Assembly: GCA_001596155.1 (NCBI GenBank)
Contig: CP014771.1
Coordinates: 2,666,001 to 2,730,000 of the forward strand
Length of the DNA stretch: 64,000 bases
Source: Hymenobacter psoromatis
GTDB taxonomy: Bacteria; Bacteroidota; Bacteroidia; Cytophagales; Hymenobacteraceae
Direction of reading: 5' to 3'
The notes below the pieces were generated by a model. It saw only the letters and a list, made by a program, of their open reading frames with translations, did no database searches and was not told where the DNA came from. A program made the position numbers and the translations under genes. Shown here piece by piece: positions 37,016-45,842 of the stretch; position 1 is the stretch's first letter, and each line of letters opens with the position of its first letter.

Positions 37016-37055
37016 ATTTGGACCTTTCAACACACTAAATTTGGACTTTTCAACA
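37016..37055 (+). promoter_or_regulatory. Direct-repeat operator before the reductase gene
   Basis: ATTTGGACCTTTCAACA and ATTTGGACTTTTCAACA, 17 bp with one mismatch, start 23 bp apart, i.e. on about the same face of the helix. This is the arrangement of AraC-type binding sites, and an AraC-family gene follows the reductase. The last repeat ends 52 bp before the ATG. Confidence 0.65.
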
Positions 37056-37107
37056 AAGCCACCAAGGCGTTTAAAGGCCGAATTTTGCAGCACATAATTT
37101 GTAGACC

Positions 37108-38145
37108 ATGAAAACGTCAGAAACAGTCTTAGTAACGGGTGGCACCGGCTTTGTGGGCCTGTATTGCATCTTGCAACTGCTGGAAAAGGGCTACCCCGTC
37201 AAAACTACCGTTCGCTCATTAAGCAGGAAAAATGAGGTGCTAGAAACGCTCCGGGCCAACGGCAGCACGACGCTGGACAACCTGGCCTTCGTGGCAGCGG
37301 ACCTGACCAGCGACGCGAATTGGGACGAGGCCGCGCGGGGCTGCGCCTACGTGCTGCACGTGGCCTCCCCCATTTTCTTCACGCCTCCCAAGGACGAAAA
37401 CGAGCAGCTAAAACCCGCGGTGGAAGGCACGCTACGGGTGCTGCGGGCGGCGCGCGACGCGGGCGTGAAGCGCGTGGTGCTGACGTCGAGCTTCGGCGCA
37501 GTGGGCTTCAGCCACACCAATAGCCGGACCGAAACCACCGAAGCCGACTGGACGGACCCGGCCCTGAAAGGCCTCTCCACCTATGAAAAATCGAAAGTGC
37601 TGGCCGAGCGGGCCGCCTGGAAGTTTATCGGGCAAGAAGACGGCAGCCTGGAACTGAGCGTCATCAACCCCGTGGCTATTTTGGGTCCGTCGCTGGGCAC
37701 GCACGTCTCCGGCAGCTTCGGCATCCTTCAGCACTTGCTGGACGGCTCCCTCAAGGCCGTGCCGCCCATTGCCTTAAACGTGGTGGACGTGCGCGACGTG
37801 GCCGATTTGCACCTGCGCGCCATGACGGCTCCCGGCGCAAGCGGGCAGCGCTTCATCGCCTCGGCCGGCGGGCAGATTTCCATGCCGGAAATTGCGCGGC
37901 TGTTGCGGGAGCAGTTTCCCGCAGCTACGCAGCAGGTTTCCACCAAAACGGTGCCCGCCTGGGTCGTGCGGGTAGCATCCCTATTCAATGCGCAAGCAAA
38001 AACGGCGGCCATGCTTTTGCAAGTAAGCCGCAATGTGAGCAACGCGAAAGCCCGCGAAATCCTGAGCTGGACGCCGATTGCAAATAATCAGGAAGCCGTT
38101 CTGGCCGCGATGCGGAGCCTTCTGGAATATAAGATTGTGAAGTAA
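37108..38145 (+). CDS. NAD(P)-dependent aldehyde/dihydroflavonol-reductase-like SDR
   Basis: 345-residue extended short-chain dehydrogenase. Cofactor loop VLVTGGTGFVGLYCILQLLE at the N-terminus, VLHVASP, the catalytic Ser in VVLTSSFGAVGFS and the YxxxK pair in LSTYEKSKVLAERAAWKF. Substrate-side segment LSVINPVAILGPSLGTHVSG is typical of dihydroflavonol-4-reductase-like aldehyde reductases. A 17-bp direct repeat lies just upstream, and an AraC-family regulator gene follows 141 nt downstream, so the reductase is likely its target. Confidence 0.92.
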   Translation: MKTSETVLVTGGTGFVGLYCILQLLEKGYPVKTTVRSLSRKNEVLETLRANGSTTLDNLAFVAADLTSDANWDEAARGCAYVLHVASPIFFTPPKDENEQLKPAVEGTLRVLRAARDAGVKRVVLTSSFGAVGFSHTNSRTETTEADWTDPALKGLSTYEKSKVLAERAAWKFIGQEDGSLELSVINPVAILGPSLGTHVSGSFGILQHLLDGSLKAVPPIALNVVDVRDVADLHLRAMTAPGASGQRFIASAGGQISMPEIARLLREQFPAATQQVSTKTVPAWVVRVASLFNAQAKTAAMLLQVSRNVSNAKAREILSWTPIANNQEAVLAAMRSLLEYKIVK

Positions 38146-38286
38146 ACGCGCAGTTATTCGTCAGCTTATAGTCGATGCTCCCAAGGTCGTGCTTATCAAA
38201 ATCCTTTCGCCGTTTCTTTTACTACTCACCACCCTAATGAAAGCTCCTATCGCTAGAGGCTTTCCTATTTTTAGAATGACTAAAAA

Positions 38287-39102
38287 ATGGACGCGAAAAA
38301 AGAAGTAAGCGCCATTGGGCCGAACGCTCAGCCGGCCAAGGTCGAAATTTCGCCGGAGCATTTCGTCCCAGACCACGTTTTTGTGTATGTCACAAAGGGG
38401 GAATTACGTGCGCACGACGGCAATAAAAGCTATACTCTGCAAGCTGACGACTATTGCCTAGTGCGCAAAAACCAGTTGGTACGCTACGACAGAGAAAACC
38501 CCGAATTTGAGCGGGTAGTCATTTGCTTTGAGGAATCATTTCTCAAAACTTTTCAAGAAAACCATAACATTCAGCCAAGTTATTTTAATCCTGACGACAC
38601 TTTTGTTAGCATTCCAAAAAACAAAATAATCCCTGATTTTACCTGTTCGCTTAAACCTTATCTTGATAACTCAGGTCGAATAAACGAGGCATTTGCTACC
38701 GTAAAATACGAGGAGCTACTGATTATTTTATTACAGATTCAGCCCGAACTCGCCGGAATATTCTTTACCTATGACATTCCTGGCAAAGTAAATTTAGAGG
38801 AATTCATGAATAAGAATTATATTTTTAATGTAAGCGTTCAGCATTTTGCTTTTTTGACCGGCCGTAGCTTATCCGCATTCAAGCGGGATTTTCAAAAAAT
38901 ATTCCATAAAACGCCTAATCGCTGGCTGGTGCAGAAGCGCTTGCAGGAAGCGTATTTTCTTATTGAGAAGAAAAATAGAAAACCGACTGATATTTATCTG
39001 GACTTAGGATTTGAGAATCTGTCGCACTTTTCATTCGCATTCAGAAAGCTTTTTGGGCGCACCCCGACCACACTAGCAGAAAACGTGCATAGCAATCAGT
39101 AG
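38287..39102 (+). CDS. AraC-family transcriptional regulator, AT-rich
   Basis: 271 residues. N-terminal cupin-like sensor: FVPDHVFVYVTKGELRAHDG, then YTLQADDYCLVRKNQLVRYD. C-terminal double helix-turn-helix: FNVSVQHFAFLTGRSLSAFK for the first helix pair and RKPTDIYLDLGFENLSHFSF plus AFRKLFGRTPT for the AraC signature. Base and codon use are clearly more AT-rich than in the flanking genes, suggesting recent arrival, perhaps together with the SDR. The direct repeat before the SDR gene is its most likely target. Confidence 0.92.
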   Translation: MDAKKEVSAIGPNAQPAKVEISPEHFVPDHVFVYVTKGELRAHDGNKSYTLQADDYCLVRKNQLVRYDRENPEFERVVICFEESFLKTFQENHNIQPSYFNPDDTFVSIPKNKIIPDFTCSLKPYLDNSGRINEAFATVKYEELLIILLQIQPELAGIFFTYDIPGKVNLEEFMNKNYIFNVSVQHFAFLTGRSLSAFKRDFQKIFHKTPNRWLVQKRLQEAYFLIEKKNRKPTDIYLDLGFENLSHFSFAFRKLFGRTPTTLAENVHSNQ

Positions 39103-39248
39103 TTTTTATCTGGCGATAATTAATTTAAACAGAATCATTGCTGCTTCGCGCAGCCAATTTTTGCGCGGCCAGTTGCGCCAGTGCAACATTTACTGCTTTT
39201 CCTTCTACTTTGCGGCGGCCCTGCCCCTACCCCCTTGCGCCACCGCCC

Positions 39249-42200
39249 ATGCCCTTCTTTACTTTCCCCCGAAACCACCGCTTGGCTGGCCTAGCCGCCC
39301 TGCTGCTGGCCGCCGCGCCAGCGCTGGCCGCGCCGCCCGCCGCCCTACCCTCCTTTTCGGAGCCAGGCATCTCGCCCGACCGGCAGGAGATTGCCTTCGT
39401 GTCGGGCGGCGATATTTGGACGGTGCCGGTGGGCGGGGGCGAGGCCCGGCTGCTGGTGGCCCACCCCGCCACCGAGAGCCGGCCCCTGTACGCGCCCGAT
39501 GGTAAGTCGCTGGCTTTCATCTCCACGCGCAGCGGCAACGGCGATATTTACCTGCTCACCTTCGCCACCGGCGAGCTGAAGCGGCTGACGTTTGACGACG
39601 GGCTGGACCAGCTCGACGGCTGGGCGGCCGATGGGAAATACCTCTATTATTCGAGCACCAGCCGCGACATCGCGGGCATGAACGACATCTACCGCGTGCC
39701 GGTAGGCGGCGGCACGCCTACCCCCGTTTCGGCCGACCGCTACGCCAACGAGTTTTTCGCCGCGCCCAGTCCCGACGGCCAGACGCTGGCCTTCGCCGCC
39801 CGCGGCATCGCCTCCAACCAGTGGTGGCGGCACGGCCACAGCCATTTGGACGAGTCCGAAATCTGGCTGCGGCGGGCGGGCAAAACCGGGCCCGTGTACA
39901 CCGGCCTCACCCAGGGGGGTAGCAAGGCGCTGTGGCCGATGTGGGGGGTAGGGGGCCAAAACCTGTTTTTCACCTCGGACCAGGGCGGGCCGGAAAACAT
40001 CTGGACCGTGGCCGTGAGCGGCGGCGCGGCGCGGCCGGTCACGCAGTTTAAGGGGGGTAGGGTGCTGTGGCCCAGCGCCTCGGCCGATGGCAAGCTCCTC
40101 GTGTTTGAGCGCGATTTCGGGATTTGGACCCTGAACACCGAGAGCGGGCTGACGCAGCCGGTGCGGATTCAGCAGCGGGGCGCGCCGGCCAGCCCCGGCG
40201 TGGAGCGGCGGCGCTTCACCGACCGCTTGTAGGAGCTGGCACTCTCGCCCGATGGCAAGAAAGTGGCCTTCATCGTGCATGGCGAGGTATTCGCCGCTTC
40301 GGCCGCCGACGGCGGCGACGCGACCCGCCTCACCACCACCACGGCCGCCGAAACCGGCCTGGCCTGGGCTCCCGACAGCCGCCGGCTGGTGTACGGCTCG
40401 GCCCGCGACGGCGCTAACCACTTGTACAGCTACACTTTCGCTACCGGCCAGGAAACCCGCCTCACCAACGCGGCGGTGAGCGACGCCGAGCCGCGCTTTT
40501 CGCCCGATGGGAAATTGCTGGCCTTCGAGCGCGACGCGAAGGAATTGCGCATCCTGGACCTGGCCGCCAAGCAGGAGCGGGTGGCGGCCACCGGGCGCTT
40601 CGGCCGGCCGCCACTGAGCGCGGAGCGCTCCTTCGCGTGGTCGCCCGATGGGCGCTGGCTGGCTTTTGCACCCACCGGCGCGCGGGGCTTCACTAATGTG
40701 CAGGTGGTGCCCGCGGCGGGCGGCGCGGCGCGGCCGGTCAGCTTTTTGGCGAATTCGAACAGCAACACGCTGAGCTGGAGCCCCGATGGGAAATACCTGC
40801 TCTTCGACACCGGCCAGCGCACCGAGGATGCGCAGGTGGCGCGCATCGATTTGCAGTTGCGCACGCCACGCTTCCGCGAGGACCAGTTCCGGGACTTGTT
40901 CAAGGAGACGGTGCCGGGACCGATTTCGCCCGAAAAAAACCAAAGCCCGCCCCTGACTCCCACAAAGCCTACGGCCCCTACCCCCCTGCCAGCGGCCAGG
41001 GCCGACTCGGCGCGGGGCAAAACTTCGGCCCGCCAGAAGAAGGGCAAGAAAGGCGCAGCTCTGGCCGGCGCTACCCCCGCCAAGGCGCCGGTCAATATCA
41101 ATTTTGAGGATATTCGGCGGCGGCTGAGCCTGGTGCCGGTGGGCGTGGACGTGCGCGCGCAGAGCATCAGCCCCGATGGCAAGTGGCTGCTGCTCACGGC
41201 CAGGGTCTTGAACCAGACCAACTTATACATTTACCCGCTCGATGAGCTGAGCAAGGAGCCGGCCACGGCGCGGCAGCTCACGGCCACGGCCGGCAGCAAG
41301 GGCGAGGCGCAGTTTTCGCCCGATAGCAAGGAGGTATTTTTCCTGGACCAGGGCCACATTCAGGTGGTGCCGGTGGAGGCCAAAGGCCCCGCTGCCCGCG
41401 CCGTGGCCGTAACCGCCGAAATGGACGTGGATTTCGAGCAGGAGAAAATGGTGGTCTTTGACGAAGCCTGGAGCTACCTGCGCGATTTTTTCAACGACGC
41501 GAACTTCAACGGCACCGACTGGCCGGCGCAGCACGAAAAATTTGCCCCCTACCTCGCCGGGGCGCGCACCCCGGACGAGGCGCGCCGCCTCACCAATTTG
41601 ATGATTGGCGAGCTGAACGCTTCGCACTCGGGCATGGGGCCGGCCCCCGCGCCGCCCGGCACCGTGGCCCCCGCCACCGGCCGTCTGGGCCTGCGCTTCG
41701 ATGCCGCAGAGTACGAGCAGAATGGCCGCCTGCGCCTAACCAGCGTGCTGCCGCTGGGCGCGGCCGCGCTGGCCGGCCTCCAGCCCGGCGACGAGCTGCT
41801 GGCCGTGAACGGCCAGCCGATTTCGGGTACCGCCAACCTCGATGAGCTGCTGCAATACCAGGTGGGCCGCCGCACTACCCTGCGGGTTTTGGCTGATAAA
41901 AAGGAACGCGACGTGGTGGTGCGCCCGCTGAGCCGCGACATTGAGAAGGCCCTCGACTACCGGCAGTGGGTGGAGGAGCGCCGCGCCTACGTGGCGCAGG
42001 CCAGCGGCGGCCGGCTCGGCTACGTGCATATGTTCGACATGAGCGCCGCCGCGCTGGCGCAGCTTTACCTTGACCTCGATGCCGAAAACATGAGCCGCGA
42101 CGGCGTGGTGGTGGACGTGCGCAACAACAACGGCGGCTTCGTGAACGTGTACGCCATCGACGTGCTGGCCCGCCGCAGCTACCTCACGATGGCCAACCGC

Positions 42201-42581
42201 ACCATGACGACCCCCGTGCCCGCCCGCAGCGCCCTGGGCCAGCGCAGCCTGGAGCGCCCCACGGTGCTCGTCACCAACCAGCATTCGCTCTCTGATGCCG
42301 AGGACTTTAGCGAAGGCTACCGGGCCTCGAAGCTGGGTAAAATCGTGGGTGAGCCCACCGGCGGCTGGATAATCTTCACCTCCGGCACGGCTCTGCTCGA
42401 CGGCTCGACCCTGCGCCTGCCCACCAGCACCATCCGCGCCGTGCGCGACGGCAACATCATGGAAATGAACCCCCGCCCGGTGGACATCCCGGTGGTGCGG
42501 CCCATCGGCGAGAGCTACACCGGCCGCGACGCGCAGCTCGACGCGGCGGTGAAAGAGCTGTTGGCGGAGGTGGGGAAGTAG
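39249..42581 (+). pseudogene. Tricorn-type S41 peptidase interrupted by an in-frame TAG
   Basis: Signal peptide (LAGLAALLLAAAPALAAPP) and a TolB/WD-like propeller (SPDRQEIAFVSGGDIWTVPV, YAPDGKSLAFISTRSGNGDI) run in one frame to TAG at 40230-40232. The same frame continues at once with ELALSPDGKKVAFIVHGEVF, further propeller blades, a linker rich in Pro/Lys, a PDZ domain (GLRFDAAEYEQNGRLRLTSV, LAGLQPGDELLAVNGQPI) and the S41 core (VVVDVRNNNGGFVNVY, NQHSLSDAEDFSEGYRASKL with the nucleophile Ser, VGEPTGG). Without the stop the ORF is 1110 residues, normal for tricorn homologues. One C-to-T change (CAG to TAG) explains it; a sequencing error or suppression remain possible. The second part alone (from 40263) lacks a secretion signal. 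Confidence 0.85.
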
Positions 42582-42623
42582 CGGCAGTGGGAAAGTGATG
42601 CGGCAAAGGTGTCGGGCCGCCCT

Positions 42624-42771
42624 ACCCCCTCGAAATTTTATCATCCCAACCCAGCCGAACGTTACGCCAACGCCGACCCAACGCCACAGGCGGATTAGGG
42701 TCGGCGGTCGTCCGGGCCGGGCGGGCGTTGGGGATACATTTCGGGGGGTTGGGATAATAAATTTTGGGGAT
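42624..42771. repeat. Large imperfect palindrome with AAATTTTATCATCCCAACCC ends
   Basis: The left end CGAAATTTTATCATCCCAAC and the right end GTTGGGATAATAAATTTTGG pair imperfectly; inner blocks CCAACGCCGACCC and GGGTCGGCGG pair as well. At about 150 bp it fills the gap between the protease remnant and the M50-like gene. Confidence 0.75.
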
Positions 42772-42830
42772 GGTAGGCCGCCCAACACCTTTGGCTGGCC
42801 ATACGGACCACTTTATCCCCTCCCTACCCC

Positions 42831-43520
42831 ATGAAAATCACTCTTACCTGGCGGTCGCTGGCGGCGGTCGCTGCGCTGCTCTTCTTATGTGGGGAAGCCC
42901 ACGAACTGGTGCATACCGGCCTGGGCCGGCTACTGTGCGGCTGCTGGGGCACCCGCGATTTCAACGTCTGGAGCCTGTGCGATGCCTGCGCCCATAAGCC
43001 GCTGCAAAACTTAGCCGCCACGCTGTCCGGCCCGCTGTTCAGCTTCGCCCTCATGTGGGTTGGCTACTTTTGGCTGGCCCCGCGCCACTCGGCGGGGCGG
43101 CGGTCGCTGGGTTTCGCGCTGATTTTCGCCAATATCCCGTTTGCCCGCATCCTGGGAGCGGTTTTTATGGGCAGCAACGATGAGGTGTACGCACTGAGTA
43201 AGGTAATGCCCTATCATCTGGCTTGGGCGCTGGGCGGGGCGGTGGTATTGCTCGCCACGGTGCCGCCGCTGGTGCGCGCATACGCCGCGCTGCAACCGCG
43301 GGGGCGCATCTGGATTTTCCTAGGCTTCTTTCTACTGCCGACCTTACTATTGTTTATCGTGGTGCTGGGCGGCCTGAACTCGCTGCTGGCCGGTGGCTTT
43401 CTGGCCACGTACTGGATGCTGGGCTCTCCACTGCTGATTACGGCCTGGACGACCCTGGTGCTAGTGAGCTTGGGCCTGACGTACCGCGGCCTATTCACCC
43501 TGGGCCGCCCGGTAGCCTAG
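42831..43520 (+). CDS. Polytopic membrane protein with an HExVH motif (M50-like)
   Basis: 229 residues, about six hydrophobic segments. In the first, GEAHELVHTGLG (His24, Glu25, His28) is an HExxH zinc-site motif in the membrane, and LAATLSGPLFSFALMWVGYF resembles the glycine-rich second element of M50 site-2 proteases. A Cys cluster (LLCGCWG, LCDACAHK) lies in the first loop. A clear NPDG-type third ligand is not obvious; NDEVYALS may substitute. It is therefore a candidate intramembrane zinc metalloprotein, not a proven protease. It lies 48 nt before the LytS-type kinase gene and may be co-transcribed with it. Confidence 0.65.
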   Translation: MKITLTWRSLAAVAALLFLCGEAHELVHTGLGRLLCGCWGTRDFNVWSLCDACAHKPLQNLAATLSGPLFSFALMWVGYFWLAPRHSAGRRSLGFALIFANIPFARILGAVFMGSNDEVYALSKVMPYHLAWALGGAVVLLATVPPLVRAYAALQPRGRIWIFLGFFLLPTLLLFIVVLGGLNSLLAGGFLATYWMLGSPLLITAWTTLVLVSLGLTYRGLFTLGRPVA

Positions 43521-43568
43521 CTTGCGGAAAAGCCGCCTGAGTCGCTGCCATAAGCCTACTTTCTACCC

Positions 43569-44621
43569 ATGAACCGAAATCGCATCGTCCTCTACCAGGT
43601 GCTGGGCTGGGGGCTGATAGTTGGCTACGACCTGTTCTTCACCACCGTCAACATCAGCAAACAGCAAGCTGTCGTGCTGGATAAGCTGCTGCTGTTCAAG
43701 TTCACTTCTTGGCTGGCTACCATGAGTTTGTTTTACTACTGCTACCTGTTCGTATTCGGGCGAGGGCTGCGGCCGGGGCGCTGGCCGGTGCTAGTGCTAG
43801 GGCTGCTGGGCACGCCGCTGGTGTTCGCGGCCAGCCGCTACCTGCTGGACGAATTGCTGCTACCCCGGCTGTTTGGCTTTAGTAACTACAGTCCCAGCAC
43901 CACGCTACTTCATTATTTGCAGGATAACGCCTACTTCCTACCCCCCACCATCGTGCTGGCCGGGGCGGCGGTGCTGGTGCGCGATGCCTTCGTGCGCGAA
44001 AAGGAGCGCGAAAACCAGTTGCTTCTGCACGTCTTGGAGCAGGAAAAAACGCAGGCTGAGCTGGCGTTTTTGCGCTCGCAGATAAACCCGCACTTTCTCT
44101 ATAATACCCTTAACTACCTCTACGCCACGGCCTACCCCGTGTCGGAGCCGCTGGCCGCGGCGGTGCTGCGCCTCTCCGACCTCATGCGCTACCTGCTGCA
44201 CGACAGCCCCGATGGCCAGGTGGACCTGAGCAAGGAAATCGAGTACGTAGAGAATTACCTGGCCCTGCACCGGCTGCGCTTCGAGGAGAATTTCTTCGTC
44301 AACTTCAAGCACACCGGCCTACCCCCCGGCGGGCAGCGGGTGGCCACGCTGCTGCTCATCCCGTTCGTGGAAAACGCGCTCAAACACGGGGTCGTGAACC
44401 AGGCGGCGCATCCGGTGGAGATTCAACTCGCGCTGCCCGCGCCCGGCCGGCTGGCCTTCCGGGTGCATAACCGCATCAACCAGCACCAGAAGGATGCCAC
44501 CACCGGCGTGGGCCTGCCCAATATCCGGCGGCGGCTGGCGCTGCTCTACCCCGGCCGCCATTCGCTGCGCGTGCAGGATGATGGAATTACTTATACCGCT
44601 GAGCTGGAATTGAGCTTATAG
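43569..44621 (+). CDS. LytS-type sensor histidine kinase
   Basis: 350 residues. Four N-terminal membrane helices (VLGWGLIVGYDLFFT, WLATMSLFYYCYLFVFG, VLVLGLLGTPLVFAAS, LPPTIVLAGAAVLV), a short coiled coil (REKERENQLLLHVLEQEKTQ), then the His_kinase (PF06580) motif SQINPHFLYNTLNYLYA with phosphoacceptor His175. The HATPase_c part has LIPFVENALKHGVVN (N box) and GVGLPNIRRRLALLYPG (G box). No separate sensor domain, so the signal is probably sensed in or near the membrane. Pairs with the LytTR regulator 200 nt downstream. Confidence 0.93.
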   Translation: MNRNRIVLYQVLGWGLIVGYDLFFTTVNISKQQAVVLDKLLLFKFTSWLATMSLFYYCYLFVFGRGLRPGRWPVLVLGLLGTPLVFAASRYLLDELLLPRLFGFSNYSPSTTLLHYLQDNAYFLPPTIVLAGAAVLVRDAFVREKERENQLLLHVLEQEKTQAELAFLRSQINPHFLYNTLNYLYATAYPVSEPLAAAVLRLSDLMRYLLHDSPDGQVDLSKEIEYVENYLALHRLRFEENFFVNFKHTGLPPGGQRVATLLLIPFVENALKHGVVNQAAHPVEIQLALPAPGRLAFRVHNRINQHQKDATTGVGLPNIRRRLALLYPGRHSLRVQDDGITYTAELELSL

Positions 44622-44674
44622 CACGGCGGGGACTACCGTTTTTTGCGCGCCCCGTTTTTACTTAGCCCTGAAAA

Positions 44675-44780
44675 AACGGTCATGCTGACGAAGGAAGCAT
44701 CTCTACCGAATCGTTGACCAGCGCGGATGAAGCGGTAGAGATGCTTCGACTACGCTCCGCTTCGCTCAGCATGACCCGTT
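44675..44780. repeat. GTCATGCTGA-family inverted repeat, copy 1
   Basis: AACGGTCATGCTGACGAAGG plus AAGCATCTCTACCG, and the inverse GGTAGAGATGCTTCGACTAC then GCTCAGCATGACC. The right arm has an 8-nt insertion. Followed directly by AATTCGTAATTTCTAATTCG, a fragment of the repeat that invaded metH. The family recurs at 59321. Confidence 0.85.
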
Positions 44781-44821
44781 CCTTTAATTCGTAATTTCTA
44801 ATTCGTAATTCCCCTACCCCC

Positions 44822-45549
44822 ATGCTGCGCTGTATTGCCGTTGACGACGAGGCTTTTGCCACCCGGCTGCTGGCCAGCTACATTCAGAAGCTGCCGGGCC
44901 TGACGCTGGCCGGCACCACTACCAACCCGCTCGAAGCTCTGCAATGGGTGCAGGAAGGCCGCGCCGACCTGGTGTTTCTCGACATCCAGATGCCGGAGTT
45001 GACGGGCCTGCAATTCCTGAAAATCTGCGGCAACCGCTGCAAGGTCATCCTCACCACCGCCTACCCCGAGTACGCGCTGGAAGGCTACGAGCACGACGTG
45101 GTGGACTACCTACTCAAGCCCATTGCCTTCGACCGCTTCGTGCGCGCCGTGCAAAAGGCGCAGGCGCTGCTACCCGCCGCTGCGCCGCCCGCCCTACCCC
45201 CCCGCCCGCGCCAAGCGCGCCGGCCGCGTCCGACTACCTCTTTGTGAAGGGCGACAGCAAGAACAAGTACCTCAAGCTTAACTACGCGGATATTCTCTAC
45301 ATTCAGGGGCTGAAGAATTACGTGTCCATCGTGGTGCCGGGGCAGCGCATCATCACCTACCTCACCCTGCGCGAGCTAGCCGCGCAGCTGCCGCAGCCGC
45401 CGTTCGTGCGGGTGCATAAGTCGTTCATCATCTCGCTCGACCACCTGCGGCTGGTGGATGGCCACACGTTGCACGTGGGCCAGGAAGAAATCGTGGTGGG
45501 CGACACGTACCGCGAGGAGTTTTTTCGGCTGATTCGGGAGAAAGGGTAG
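44822..45549 (+). pseudogene. LytTR response regulator with frameshift in a C7 tract
   Basis: The receiver domain (VDDEAFATRLL, VFLDIQMPELTGLQFLKICG with phosphoacceptor Asp54, VDYLLKPIAFDRFVRAVQKA) is in one frame. The DNA-binding LytTR domain (YLFVKGDSKNKYLKLNYADI, LYIQGLKNYVSIV, FVRVHKSFIISLDHL) is in another. The break falls in the interdomain linker, in CTACCCCCCC (7 C, 45196-45203 region). One extra C restores a continuous 242-residue protein of normal length with a Pro/Ala linker. Possibilities: true mutation, phase-variable tract, ribosomal frameshift or sequencing error. As written, the receiver ends after a short wrong-frame tail and the DNA-binding domain is not joined. Confidence 0.85.
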
Positions 45550-45842
45550 GCAGGGCTGCTTTAGGCAACTTTTGGGTAACATGCAGGCCGTAGCGACGCG
45601 CAAGGTCACTTACGACGTGGACCCCTGCCGTGACTCTACTAACAAAAAACATTATTCCAGCTCAGGTTAAAATATTTTTCTCAACGTAGCTGACCATCAG
45701 GCCATTTTTTGCTCTTTACTCACAATAATTTTTCTCTTCATAATAGGTTCATCAAAAATAAATGTCTAGTTTTGAAACAAGCAAAGGCTAGCGGTTAATA
45801 AAGGCCGCTAGGTCTAGCCATTTCAATCCTCTTCCTTTATTT
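45550..45842 (+). promoter_or_regulatory. AT-rich intergenic region with -7 box and leader hairpin
   Basis: TAGTTTTG at 45767-45774 is an exact TAnnTTTG box; the -33 is weak. A CTAGCGG/CCGCTAG hairpin follows at about 45788-45811, between presumed start of transcription and the ATG. The rest is low in GC with no recognisable element. Confidence 0.45.

Noticed and set aside
39345..40943. 532-codon antisense ORF across the tricorn protease gene
   Set aside because: It is a GC-rich shadow: composition is Arg/Ala/His-rich without domain signals, and it spans the sense protease frame, which has clear motifs on both sides of the TAG.
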